Origin: a virus
Virus record (IMG/VR): IMGVR_UViG_3300023178_000137
Span: 1 to 36,062 of that record
Length of the DNA stretch: 36,062 bases
Strand: one strand, 5' to 3'
In this document: positions 15,261-22,264 of the stretch, piece by piece
How positions within the stretch are numbered: the first letter of the stretch is position 1
Layout of the letters: every line of letters begins with the position of its first letter
Translations under genes and position numbers: made by a program
Notes under the pieces: model-generated
What the model saw: the letters and a program-made list of their open reading frames with translations, nothing else
What the model was told of the DNA's origin: nothing
Databases searched by the model: none

Positions 15261-17530
15261 TAGTTAAACCTATAAATAACCTGAGTAGCCGTTTCTTCTC
15301 TAGATATTCTTTGTGATGTTGCTAAATCATACATATCTTTTATAACAAATTCATTATTAGCAAAGTCCCATTGTAATATCTCTCCATTGATTGCTTCTGA
15401 AGATTCACTTGGTACTGTCAAACTAAATCCTGCTTGAAATTCATAAGAGCTAGTAGCAGCATTATAAGTTAGGATATCTCCATCGGTTGTAGTTCCAGAT
15501 ACATCATTTAAATCAGCAATACTAGCGGCAGCTATTCTAGCATCAGCTTGAGCATCTGTATATCCTGTTGCTGTGCCTGGTACCCATGCTGAAGTTCCAG
15601 AATCATATACTAGTGCTTGTCCATCACTTGGAGTTCCTATGGTTGTATCTGTTAAGTCTGCTAAAGTAGTTGATCCACCACCTCCGCTTGAAACAGTAGC
15701 TGGAATCCATTTATTAGAAGAACCATCCCATGTAAGAACATCGCCAGTATTCGGTGATCCTGCATCTACATTGTTAAGATCATCCAATACTTTCTTTTGT
15801 GGAACCCAAGTATATCCTGTTCCTGCACCATTTACAATCATCTGATTTCCAGCAGTAAGTGAACCTGGTGCATTTACATTACCAATATCTGTAAGAAGTG
15901 CTACGGTGGTACCACCACCACTAGATACAGTTGTAAATGAAAAAGTACCTGCGCCATCAGTTGTTAATACTTGTCCAGCAGCACCGTCTATAATAGATAA
16001 ATCAGTCAATACAGTAGGAATGACAGGAGGAGTATAGGTAAAGACACCTGTTGAATTGTCATATGCCAATGTTCCTGTACCAGATGCGCTATTTTGGGTT
16101 ACAGATAAATTAGTTAGTGCAATACCTCCGTTGCCTGGTATCCATTTTGAAGTACCAGAATCATATACTAGTGCTTGTCCGTCACTTGGTGATCCTGCAT
16201 CTATGTCATTAAGATCGACTAATAGTTTCTTTTGTGGAACCCAAACATAACCTGTTCCTGAAGAGTGTACTACTAGTTGATTTCCAGCATTAGTTGATCC
16301 TGCAATAGCTACATCGCCAATATCTGTAAGAGACGCTACGCTAGTCAAATAATTAGAGTCATTTGTAAAGGTGCTAACATTTGTAGGAATGCGAGCATCA
16401 ACTCTAGCATCTGTATAATAAAGATTTGTAGATCCTTCAGTTAGATTATCTGTTGTTTTGGTATTGAATCTAGAATCAAACCTTCCGTTAGTGTAATATA
16501 AATTAGAAGTATGTTCAGTTACATTTGAAGTATCTAATGTGACAACGCCTGTTTTTCCAGCAACGGATGTAACTAAATTAGTATCATCTAATAAAGCTGA
16601 CAAATCCATTGTAAAAGTAGTTCCATCGTCTCTAGTAAATGTAACAATGCCTGTGCCTGAGTCTAATGTTCCTGAGGCTATTGAGCGAGAATCTTCATCT
16701 AATAATCCTGACAAATCTATGTTAGTAGTATTTCCGTTTTCATCACTATATGATAAAGTAGTTGTGCCTGCAGTGTATGAAAGTGCTGTTGGTTCTTTTG
16801 ATCCTGGTATCCATTTATTAGTAGAGTTATCCCATTGTAAAAATTGTCCATCTGTTGGTGATCCTGCATTTACGTTATTAAGATCATCTAATACTTTCTT
16901 TTGTGGGACCCAAGTATATCCATCTCCTGTTCCATTTACTACCATCATATTTCCAGCGGTAGTTGATCCAGGAACATTTACATTGCCAATATCTGTAAGG
17001 ATTGCTGCGCTAATTCTTCCATCAGCTCTAGCATCTGTATAATAAAGATTTGATGAGCCTTCAGCTACATCGTCAGTTGATTTAGTAGCGAGTCTTGTAT
17101 CAAAATCTGTATTGGTCCTTGCTGTAGTATAATACAGATTTGTTGAACCTTCGGATACATTGTCAGTTGTTTTAGTGGTAAGCCTTGCGTCAAAATCTGT
17201 GTTAGCTCTAGCTGTTGTATAATAAAGATTTGTTGTTCCTTCTGCTAGATCATCTGTTGATCCTATAGCAGAGCCTGAAGTGATAGGAACCCATTTGCTA
17301 GTTGCGCCATCAAAACTTAAAAGTTGATTATTAGTAGGCGCAGTAGAAAAATCTACATCAGCCAAACCTTCGATGGTTCCGGATGCTACTGTCTTGATAT
17401 TATTTAATGTATCTTTTACAAAAATTTTGCCATCGGCTAAGTTTAAGGCTACTTCGCCTGTTTGTAACGAAGATGGAGCAGGGACTGCTCCAGGAGTTGA
17501 AGAAGATTTTAGTTTTATTACGGTTGCCAT
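15260..17530 (-). CDS. large repetitive tail fibre protein
   Basis: A protein of 756 residues. The N-terminus (MATVIKLKSSSTPGAVPAPS, then LQTGEVALNLADGKIFVKD) is typical of fibre attachment domains of marine T4-like phages. The body is built of three repeat types: about five TT.NL.EGSTNLYYT.AR.D..F units of ~30 residues; about six DIGNVN.PGST.AGN..V..GTGYTWVPQKKVL units with a following LNNVDAGSP.DGQ.L.WD..TNKWIPG; and ENGNTTNIDLSGLLD pairs. It ends SREETATQVIYRFN, a tail shared with the 3229 gene. Its Shine-Dalgarno (GAAGGA) lies in the stem of the hairpin at 17537-17599, whose loop is a late promoter. It leads the operon that includes a Kelch pair and the S74 fibre. Confidence 0.82.
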   Translation of the reverse strand: MATVIKLKSSSTPGAVPAPSSLQTGEVALNLADGKIFVKDTLNNIKTVASGTIEGLADVDFSTAPTNNQLLSFDGATSKWVPITSGSAIGSTDDLAEGTTNLYYTTARANTDFDARLTTKTTDNVSEGSTNLYYTTARTNTDFDTRLATKSTDDVAEGSSNLYYTDARADGRISAAILTDIGNVNVPGSTTAGNMMVVNGTGDGYTWVPQKKVLDDLNNVNAGSPTDGQFLQWDNSTNKWIPGSKEPTALSYTAGTTTLSYSDENGNTTNIDLSGLLDEDSRSIASGTLDSGTGIVTFTRDDGTTFTMDLSALLDDTNLVTSVAGKTGVVTLDTSNVTEHTSNLYYTNGRFDSRFNTKTTDNLTEGSTNLYYTDARVDARIPTNVSTFTNDSNYLTSVASLTDIGDVAIAGSTNAGNQLVVHSSGTGYVWVPQKKLLVDLNDIDAGSPSDGQALVYDSGTSKWIPGNGGIALTNLSVTQNSASGTGTLAYDNSTGVFTYTPPVIPTVLTDLSIIDGAAGQVLTTDGAGTFSFTTVSSGGGTTVALLTDIGNVNAPGSLTAGNQMIVNGAGTGYTWVPQKKVLDDLNNVDAGSPNTGDVLTWDGSSNKWIPATVSSGGGGSTTLADLTDTTIGTPSDGQALVYDSGTSAWVPGTATGYTDAQADARIAAASIADLNDVSGTTTDGDILTYNAATSSYEFQAGFSLTVPSESSEAINGEILQWDFANNEFVIKDMYDLATSQRISREETATQVIYRFN

Positions 17531-17536
17531 TATGGT

Positions 17537-17599
17537 ATATCCTTCGTCATAATTCTATAAAAGTATTTATCTTTATATAGAAATCGTATCGAAGGATAT
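17537..17599 (-). promoter_or_regulatory. hairpin sequestering the RBS of the 15260-17530 gene
   Basis: The outer arms 17537-17546 and 17590-17599 are exact 10-base reverse complements (ATATCCTTCG / CGAAGGATAT). The inner arms 17553-17563 and 17571-17582 pair over 11 bases with one bulge. The 7-base loop, 17564-17570, is exactly the ATAAATA promoter core. In mRNA read from upstream, the downstream outer arm contains the Shine-Dalgarno GAAGGA and would be paired. mRNA starting near 17558 lacks the upstream arms and leaves it free. The paired arms are seen; the silencing role is inferred from T4 late genes such as e and soc. Confidence 0.75.
17564..17570 (-). promoter_or_regulatory. late promoter core ATAAATA in hairpin loop
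   Basis: AGATAAATAC on the minus strand, 34 bases upstream of the ATG at 17530. It occupies the loop of the 17537-17599 hairpin. Initiation about 6 bases downstream would start within the inner stem. Confidence 0.65.
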
Positions 17600-17601
17600 T
17601 A

Positions 17602-18405
17602 TTAGAAACTAGCCGCCTCCCAAACTATCCCATTCCCAGATAAATCAAATTCTGTGACTGATACTGGGCCATCTATTTCTAAAAAGTAACCGTTAGTGCC
17701 AAATCCACCCGTGTATGGTATTGCGCCAATATTTCCATTTGAGTCTGTGCTTATAAAGCTACTTGGATTTGGGAAATCGCCTTGATCGCCATCAATCATA
17801 TAGCAGCGCCAAAAATTCATTCCTCCACTGTATGGTGTCATTGAGCCAGCATTATTTCCTATATAAGCTCCAATAGTATGCGTAATTTGTTCGCCTGTTG
17901 ATGAAGTATTTGCATTAAATGCTTGATAAGTGTGCTGATTTGAGAATAAGGAAGTCCAAGCGGTTACAGGTCCAATTATTGCTACACCGTCTCGATAGAT
18001 AGTGACTGTTTGATCTGTTATATCAGCTGAATTTCTATAATGATTAACTTGTATATGATACCATTGCCCTGCTACCATACCTGACGCAGTAGATAGGTCT
18101 ATATTATATCCTGAATCATTATTGTGTTGCCAATAATGTAGAGAGCCATCGCTTCTTATCATAAGAGCAGATGATCGAGCAGCACTGCCTTGATATGCTG
18201 CTCCTGCAATTGCTCTATTTTCTGTAAAGTCAGGTATATTGACCCACATTGATAAAACAAAAGAGCTTCCTAAATTATTAGCAAATGAACCGCCTGTTGA
18301 TCTTGGAAATTTTAAAAACTGATTAGTCCCAAGAGAACTACCTGTTGGCATAGTTATTGCAACAGGTGGTGTTTTATTTGTTTGGCTTATCAGCGGAAAG
18401 CTCAT
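17602..18405 (-). CDS. LamG/ConA-like lectin fibre-tip protein
   Basis: A protein of 267 residues resembling the concanavalin A-like jelly-roll fold of LamG or Laminin_G_3 domains. From about residue 28 come FLKFPRSTGGSFANN, SFVLSMWVNIPDF, a SDGSLHYWQHN strand, the typical GQWYHIQVNHYRNS strand, then QTVTIYRDGVAI and IGAYIGNNAGSMTPYSGGMN. These domains bind glycans or act as beta-sandwich decoration; no glycosidase residues are evident. The start overlaps the stop of the 18402 gene (ATGA), so the lectin is coupled to a short fibre and is likely its tip in a separate chain. It is the last gene of its operon; the stop is 2 bases from the regulatory hairpin. Confidence 0.77.
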   Translation of the reverse strand: MSFPLISQTNKTPPVAITMPTGSSLGTNQFLKFPRSTGGSFANNLGSSFVLSMWVNIPDFTENRAIAGAAYQGSAARSSALMIRSDGSLHYWQHNNDSGYNIDLSTASGMVAGQWYHIQVNHYRNSADITDQTVTIYRDGVAIIGPVTAWTSLFSNQHTYQAFNANTSSTGEQITHTIGAYIGNNAGSMTPYSGGMNFWRCYMIDGDQGDFPNPSSFISTDSNGNIGAIPYTGGFGTNGYFLEIDGPVSVTEFDLSGNGIVWEAASF

Positions 18406-19064
18406 GTTAAGGATCCTGAAGAGGCTACAAGCACATCAGTTCCATCAGTAAAATATGCTAACCAATAAATACCAGCGTTTCCATTGATTGCTGATAAATC
18501 GTTGGCTGATATTTTTACATTAGTTCCTTGTGTAACTCCGTGCCCTCCACTGTTATCAAAATATATAGATCCAGATTGTCCATTTACTAAATTTGAAAAG
18601 CCTATAGTTATAGCTCCTGCAGGAGTGCATTTGAAATTAGTTCCTGCAGACATATCAAATGTTCCAGTAGTTTGTAATACTACTGCTGTAGATCCACCAA
18701 ACGATGAGGTTCCGTCTGTATTAACAGTTGCTACATCAGTTCCATTATAGTTAAAAATCAGTTGATTACTGGCATTTACTGAAAATGTCCATTTGGTTGA
18801 GCTTATAAAAGATGCTTGAATACCAATTGGTCCATAAAAATCACTTCCTGATTTGTCAGCTTTATTCATAGACAAGCCGGCATCAACTGAATTTAAATTT
18901 TGTATAGCAGTATCTAGTTTCTCCAAACTTTGAACTACTGAATCTCCGCTAGAAATTGTCCCAGGTGATCCAGATACATTAATTGAGCCTGAGCTTGGAT
19001 CAATTCCTATACTTGAATTAGTAAGGGCCAGCTGGTTACTGACTGAACTTAGTGAAATTGCCAT
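18402..19064 (-). CDS. short tail fibre protein
   Basis: A protein of 220 residues. Residues 1-75 are a helical or coiled N-terminal part (MAISLSSVSNQLALTNSSIG... and SVVQSLEKLDTAIQNLNSVD). Residues ~88-125 are a module also found in the 20290 and 12098 genes (KWTFSVNASNQLIFNYNGTD...NTDGTSSFGG). The C-terminal domain (~135-220) has TGTFDMSAGTNFKCTPAGAI, then GQSGSIYFDNSGGHGVTQG and NAGIYWLAYFTDGTDVLVAS, a pattern I recall from marine T4-like fibre tips. AAAGGA lies before the ATG. Overlap with the lectin gene suggests the two chains assemble together. Confidence 0.75.
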   Translation of the reverse strand: MAISLSSVSNQLALTNSSIGIDPSSGSINVSGSPGTISSGDSVVQSLEKLDTAIQNLNSVDAGLSMNKADKSGSDFYGPIGIQASFISSTKWTFSVNASNQLIFNYNGTDVATVNTDGTSSFGGSTAVVLQTTGTFDMSAGTNFKCTPAGAITIGFSNLVNGQSGSIYFDNSGGHGVTQGTNVKISANDLSAINGNAGIYWLAYFTDGTDVLVASSGSLT

Positions 19065-19075
19065 TTATAATCCTT

Positions 19076-20275
19076 TTATAAAGTTTCCTGTGCAGAAATG
19101 TCGCCAGCTGCTAGAACATTACCTGCTGTTGTAATCTTGAAAAGCGTAGAAGTTCCATGCTTAATAACTACATTCCCATCAACATCTTGTTCCATAGCCC
19201 AACCGCCAGCACCAACTGACAAAGTTTTAGTTGCAAAATCTTGCGTATTATCTCCACTGATGTTAGCCTTGTTAGGAAGTTCTGTTACAGTTACTGCAAG
19301 ATTTACATCAGCAGTACCGTCCAATGTTACGCTACCTGTAGTATCTCCACCTAATGTAATAGTTCTAGCAGTTTTCCATTTCTCTGCTCTTTTGACATTT
19401 AGTTTGATATCTGGCTTATTGGCTGTGCCATCGAATCCTACTGATCCAACAACATCACCTAAATTAGCTTCGTCGTCAATATATGTAACAGTAATAGGAT
19501 TAGTCCATTTGTCAGCTTGCAGAGCTGTTAGTGTTACATCAATGCTTCCTTCGTTACCAGTAAAAGCACCTGTTGAACCTGTAGCATATGTGCCAATAAA
19601 ATTTACAGTCAAAGAATTTTCTAGTTGAGTAGCAGTATCAGCATTGCCACCAACTGGTCCAACAAAAGAATTTGCTGTTACAGTATTGAATGTTCCATCA
19701 TTTACTACAATGTTGCCTTTCATTCCGCTAAATGATTCGCTAGTGTTCGTAGCGTCAGGAATAAATGTAAAAGCATTATCGGCTCGGCTAAAGCCAAAAT
19801 AACCAATTTTTGCACCAGCTCCATCATGCCATCGGTATTCAATACCGCGATCTAATCCGTCGTTTGTAGTAGGAGCTATATCACCACCTAGTGTCATAAC
19901 TGGGTCGTCAATTGTAACTTGTTGTGAATTGACAGTTGTAGTTGTACCGCCTACAATCAAATTACCAATAACCGTTAGATTACTGCTGAAGGTTGAAGGT
20001 TGAGCCACAGTCAAAGTATTGCTTAATGTTAGTGGTGAAGCAATAGTTTGTCCAGTAGCTCTGGTTTGTGATACTGAATCAACTTTAATATTTTCAACAC
20101 TTGTATCCATGTTGGAAAGACCCGTCATCAAAGGAACATTTGTTCCAAGATGTGTGCCTGTTACTGTTGATGATCCGCCAGCAAAAGTTCCTCTGTTGGC
20201 GCCTGTTGTTTCCATTCCAAAAGCGGCTAGGCTTTTTTCATAGTCGGTATTTAATTGATTTAATGAAACTGCCAT
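19076..20275 (-). CDS. long-tail-fibre-like modular protein
   Basis: A protein of 399 residues with an N-terminal domain of its own (MAVSLNQLNTDYEKSLAAFG), a SNTLTVAQPSTFSSNLTVIG repeat zone, and the NSQQVTIDDPVMTLGGD module with RGIEYRWHDGAGAKIGYFGF (~120-190). Next come phage fibre repeats of the NADTATQLENS...AEKWKTARTITLGGD.TGSVTLDGTADV type (~215-335), widespread in long tail fibres of T4-like phages. The C-terminal strand zone (GNVVIKHGTSTLFKITTAGN) resembles the end of the 20290 gene. AAGGAG precedes the ATG, and it lies 15 bases after 20290 in the same operon. Likely a host-recognition fibre shaft. Confidence 0.8.
   Translation of the reverse strand: MAVSLNQLNTDYEKSLAAFGMETTGANRGTFAGGSSTVTGTHLGTNVPLMTGLSNMDTSVENIKVDSVSQTRATGQTIASPLTLSNTLTVAQPSTFSSNLTVIGNLIVGGTTTTVNSQQVTIDDPVMTLGGDIAPTTNDGLDRGIEYRWHDGAGAKIGYFGFSRADNAFTFIPDATNTSESFSGMKGNIVVNDGTFNTVTANSFVGPVGGNADTATQLENSLTVNFIGTYATGSTGAFTGNEGSIDVTLTALQADKWTNPITVTYIDDEANLGDVVGSVGFDGTANKPDIKLNVKRAEKWKTARTITLGGDTTGSVTLDGTADVNLAVTVTELPNKANISGDNTQDFATKTLSVGAGGWAMEQDVDGNVVIKHGTSTLFKITTAGNVLAAGDISAQETL
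19726..19957 (-). repeat. fibre module repeat, copy 2 (TLGGD module)
   Basis: Second copy of the module seen at 8214-8450. The runs TCAATACCGCGATC and TCCGTCGTTTGTAGTAGGAG are identical in both. The high DNA identity in two genes 11 kb apart points to gene conversion or recent duplication. Confidence 0.7.
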
Positions 20276-20289
20276 TTATATACTCCTTA

Positions 20290-21675
20290 TTATATAGTTA
20301 CATCGGTTCCGCTCTGGAAGACACCAGTAGAATCCATTTTAAACATTACAGTTCCGCCAATAGAGAATAATATATCATTACTGGCGTTTGTTTGAATAGT
20401 CCAGTTGCCCAAATATACTGTGTCAGTAATTTTAGCTGAACCTTGTATTTCGATATTGTCATTTATTTGTACTGTTCCCCCAGCTGAATCTATTATTAAA
20501 TTGCCAGCGTCAGTATCAATAGTGTTGCTAGTTGTTACAGCAGTTTGGATATTGCCAACTGCTGTATTTTGAGAAAGTAATCCACCAATATAAGCATACT
20601 GCCAATAAGTAGATGGAGATCCTAAAGATCGAGCTAAATCTGTGTCTGGCACAATATCAGAGTTTACGAGACCATATATTGCTACTCTATCATCTGAATT
20701 ATTGCCAAGATAGTTTTCTGCTCCTGCTGCTATAAATGTTCCAAGGAATGTTGATTGTCCTACTACCGCTAGTTGAGCTCCTAATGTAGTATCTCCGGTT
20801 ACAGTAAGCGTTCCGTCTAAACCACTATTACCTACTACATTAAAACCGCCTGTCACTGTAGTAGTGACTAAATTACTAGCACTTAAGACTGTCAAAGCAC
20901 CGTCTATTTGCGTAGCGCCTGTAATACCAGCAGTTCCAGAAACAGACAAATTGTTGTTTATATTAGTAGCTCCTGTAACACTAAGAGTATTTCCTAATGT
21001 AGTAGCTCCCGTAACACCTAATGTTGAGCTTAGTGTAGTAGCTCCAGAAACTCCTAAAGTTCCGCCTATAGTAGTGTTTGAAGTAACACCTAATGTTGAG
21101 CTTAGTGTAGTAGCTCCTGCAACTGATAGTGTTCCTAGCAAAGTAGAATTTTCATCAATCTGTAAAGTATCAATAGTTGCTTTTCCGTTGATGTAGAGAT
21201 CTTTCCATTGTTGTGTTGTGCTTCCAAGATCATATGTATCATCTACATCTGGAATAATATTTGATGTAATGTCAGCAGCAATAGTCAATGTATCTGTAGC
21301 AGCATCACCAGCATTGGAATTTCCGCCAATAGTAATATTTCCTGTCAAATCAAAATTGCCGCCTACTGCTAAGTCTCCACTAATAGTAAGAGAAGAAATA
21401 GATGGGCTTGATGTAAATGTTAATACACCTGCTCCGTCTGTTTGTAATACTTCTCCTGGATTACCTACTGTAGGTGGTAGCGTTAGCTTAATATTTGATG
21501 CTACTTCTGCTCCAACTATTTGTGTTGAGAATGAGTTAGCTGAGTTATTGACATAAAAACCGCCTCCTTCTCCTGCATCTCCTCGCAATAAGAAAAAATC
21601 ACCTGGTGCTAGTTCGCCTAAGGCAGTTACTATTCCAGACGTTTTAATTGCTTTTACTAATTCAACTTGTGCCAT
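20290..21675 (-). CDS. repetitive tail fibre protein
   Basis: A protein of 461 residues. The N-terminal domain (MAQVELVKAIKTSGIVTALG, then GDFFLLRGDAGEGGGFYVNN) lacks the FP..TTVG module and may attach elsewhere. Next come a VLQTDGAGVLTFTSS unit, a DDTYDLGSTTQQWKDLYING joint, and about ten ATTLSSTLGVTGAT-type repeats of 12 residues, often paired as 24 (~165-310). A second joint (LARSLGSPSTYWQYAYIGG), an IQTAVT..NTIDTDAGNLII unit and a C-terminal ILFSIGGTVMFKMDSTG strand pair follow. AAGGTG lies before the ATG, which is 2 bases from the previous stop. Likely a trimeric shaft fibre. Confidence 0.8.
   Translation of the reverse strand: MAQVELVKAIKTSGIVTALGELAPGDFFLLRGDAGEGGGFYVNNSANSFSTQIVGAEVASNIKLTLPPTVGNPGEVLQTDGAGVLTFTSSPSISSLTISGDLAVGGNFDLTGNITIGGNSNAGDAATDTLTIAADITSNIIPDVDDTYDLGSTTQQWKDLYINGKATIDTLQIDENSTLLGTLSVAGATTLSSTLGVTSNTTIGGTLGVSGATTLSSTLGVTGATTLGNTLSVTGATNINNNLSVSGTAGITGATQIDGALTVLSASNLVTTTVTGGFNVVGNSGLDGTLTVTGDTTLGAQLAVVGQSTFLGTFIAAGAENYLGNNSDDRVAIYGLVNSDIVPDTDLARSLGSPSTYWQYAYIGGLLSQNTAVGNIQTAVTTSNTIDTDAGNLIIDSAGGTVQINDNIEIQGSAKITDTVYLGNWTIQTNASNDILFSIGGTVMFKMDSTGVFQSGTDVTI
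21011..21117 (-). repeat. exact 35-base direct repeat, 72-base period
   Basis: The segment at 21011-21045 is repeated exactly at 21083-21117, an offset of 72 bases or 24 codons. Both code for the LSSTLGVT fibre repeat; a similar stretch lies near 7901-7941 in another fibre gene. Slippage or recombination here would change shaft length in frame. Confidence 0.8.
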
Positions 21676-21677
21676 AT

Positions 21678-21893
21678 TTAATTCACCTTAACTTCTGTTT
21701 CGCTGCCATCCCAGTTTGTAAATGGTACGTTACCAGCTCTATTTAAACATATTGGGCTAAATGCTCCGTCAGTTCTATAAAATGGAAATACTGTCAATGA
21801 TATAAGCCAATTGTTGTTAGCTAAATCTATATAATCTATATCATCGTTACCAAAAGTTCCAATATACTCTAGATTAGTTTCTTCTCGGATCAT
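21678..21893 (-). CDS. small hypothetical protein of the fibre operon
   Basis: A protein of 71 residues starting MIREETNLEYIGTFGNDDID, with an aromatic middle (NNWLISLTVFPFYRTDGAF) and ending WDGSETEVKVN. I do not recognise a family. The start overlaps the previous stop (ATGA) and the stop is 2 bases before the next ATG, so it is translated with 21890 and 20290. It has no signal peptide or membrane span. The residue mix fits a small beta-rich structural subunit, and the context makes an accessory virion role plausible. Confidence 0.68.
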   Translation of the reverse strand: MIREETNLEYIGTFGNDDIDYIDLANNNWLISLTVFPFYRTDGAFSPICLNRAGNVPFTNWDGSETEVKVN

Positions 21894-22234
21894 GCTACAT
21901 CCTCAAGTATAGATGCTAGTGCATCTAATGTTGCAAAGTTTGAGTATAGATGTATTTCATCTCCAAGATTCAATACTATTTTTTGTCCTGAAATAATCTT
22001 TAGGGTTCCTTTTACTGGAACTTCTGCATCTTTTACAATATGATATTGGGTACCTGCGCTAACATCATTTAGCAATACAGTAACATTCGCAATGTTTGTA
22101 CCTACGTTAGCAATATCTAATTCTAATAAGATTGAATTTACAGGCGTTCCGTTATTGGCAGTATATAATACTGTTGGGTTAGATGGATCAGTTGATATTC
22201 CGTTTGTGCCTGCATTCTTGAAATTATTTGCCAT
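21890..22234 (-). CDS. small beta-sandwich virion protein
   Basis: A protein of 114 residues. Its second half (HIVKDAEVPVKGTLKIISGQ, then KIVLNLGDEIHLYSN and a final helix ALASILEDV) is a pattern I recall from small structural proteins encoded beside fibre genes in marine T4-like phages. The 28031 gene has the same layout (LAPEETFTFDTEKIVLGEGD), so the two are probably paralogues. AAGGAT precedes the ATG, and it is the first gene after the late promoter at 22257-22264. Role inferred: a decoration or adaptor subunit. Confidence 0.72.
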   Translation of the reverse strand: MANNFKNAGTNGISTDPSNPTVLYTANNGTPVNSILLELDIANVGTNIANVTVLLNDVSAGTQYHIVKDAEVPVKGTLKIISGQKIVLNLGDEIHLYSNFATLDALASILEDVA

Positions 22235-22256
22235 TTATAATCCTTATCTCTACTAT

Positions 22257-22264
22257 TATTTATC
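22257..22264 (-). promoter_or_regulatory. late promoter GATAAATA
   Basis: GATAAATA on the minus strand, 23 bases upstream of the ATG at 22234. The TGA stop of the 1280-residue fibre gene is fused to it (TGATAAATA). Confidence 0.65.

Noticed and set aside
17530-17550. Six-codon leader ORF (MTKDIP) ending in TAATG at the fibre start
   Set aside because: No Shine-Dalgarno of its own and very short; the overlap with the SD is likely chance, though it would matter if translated.
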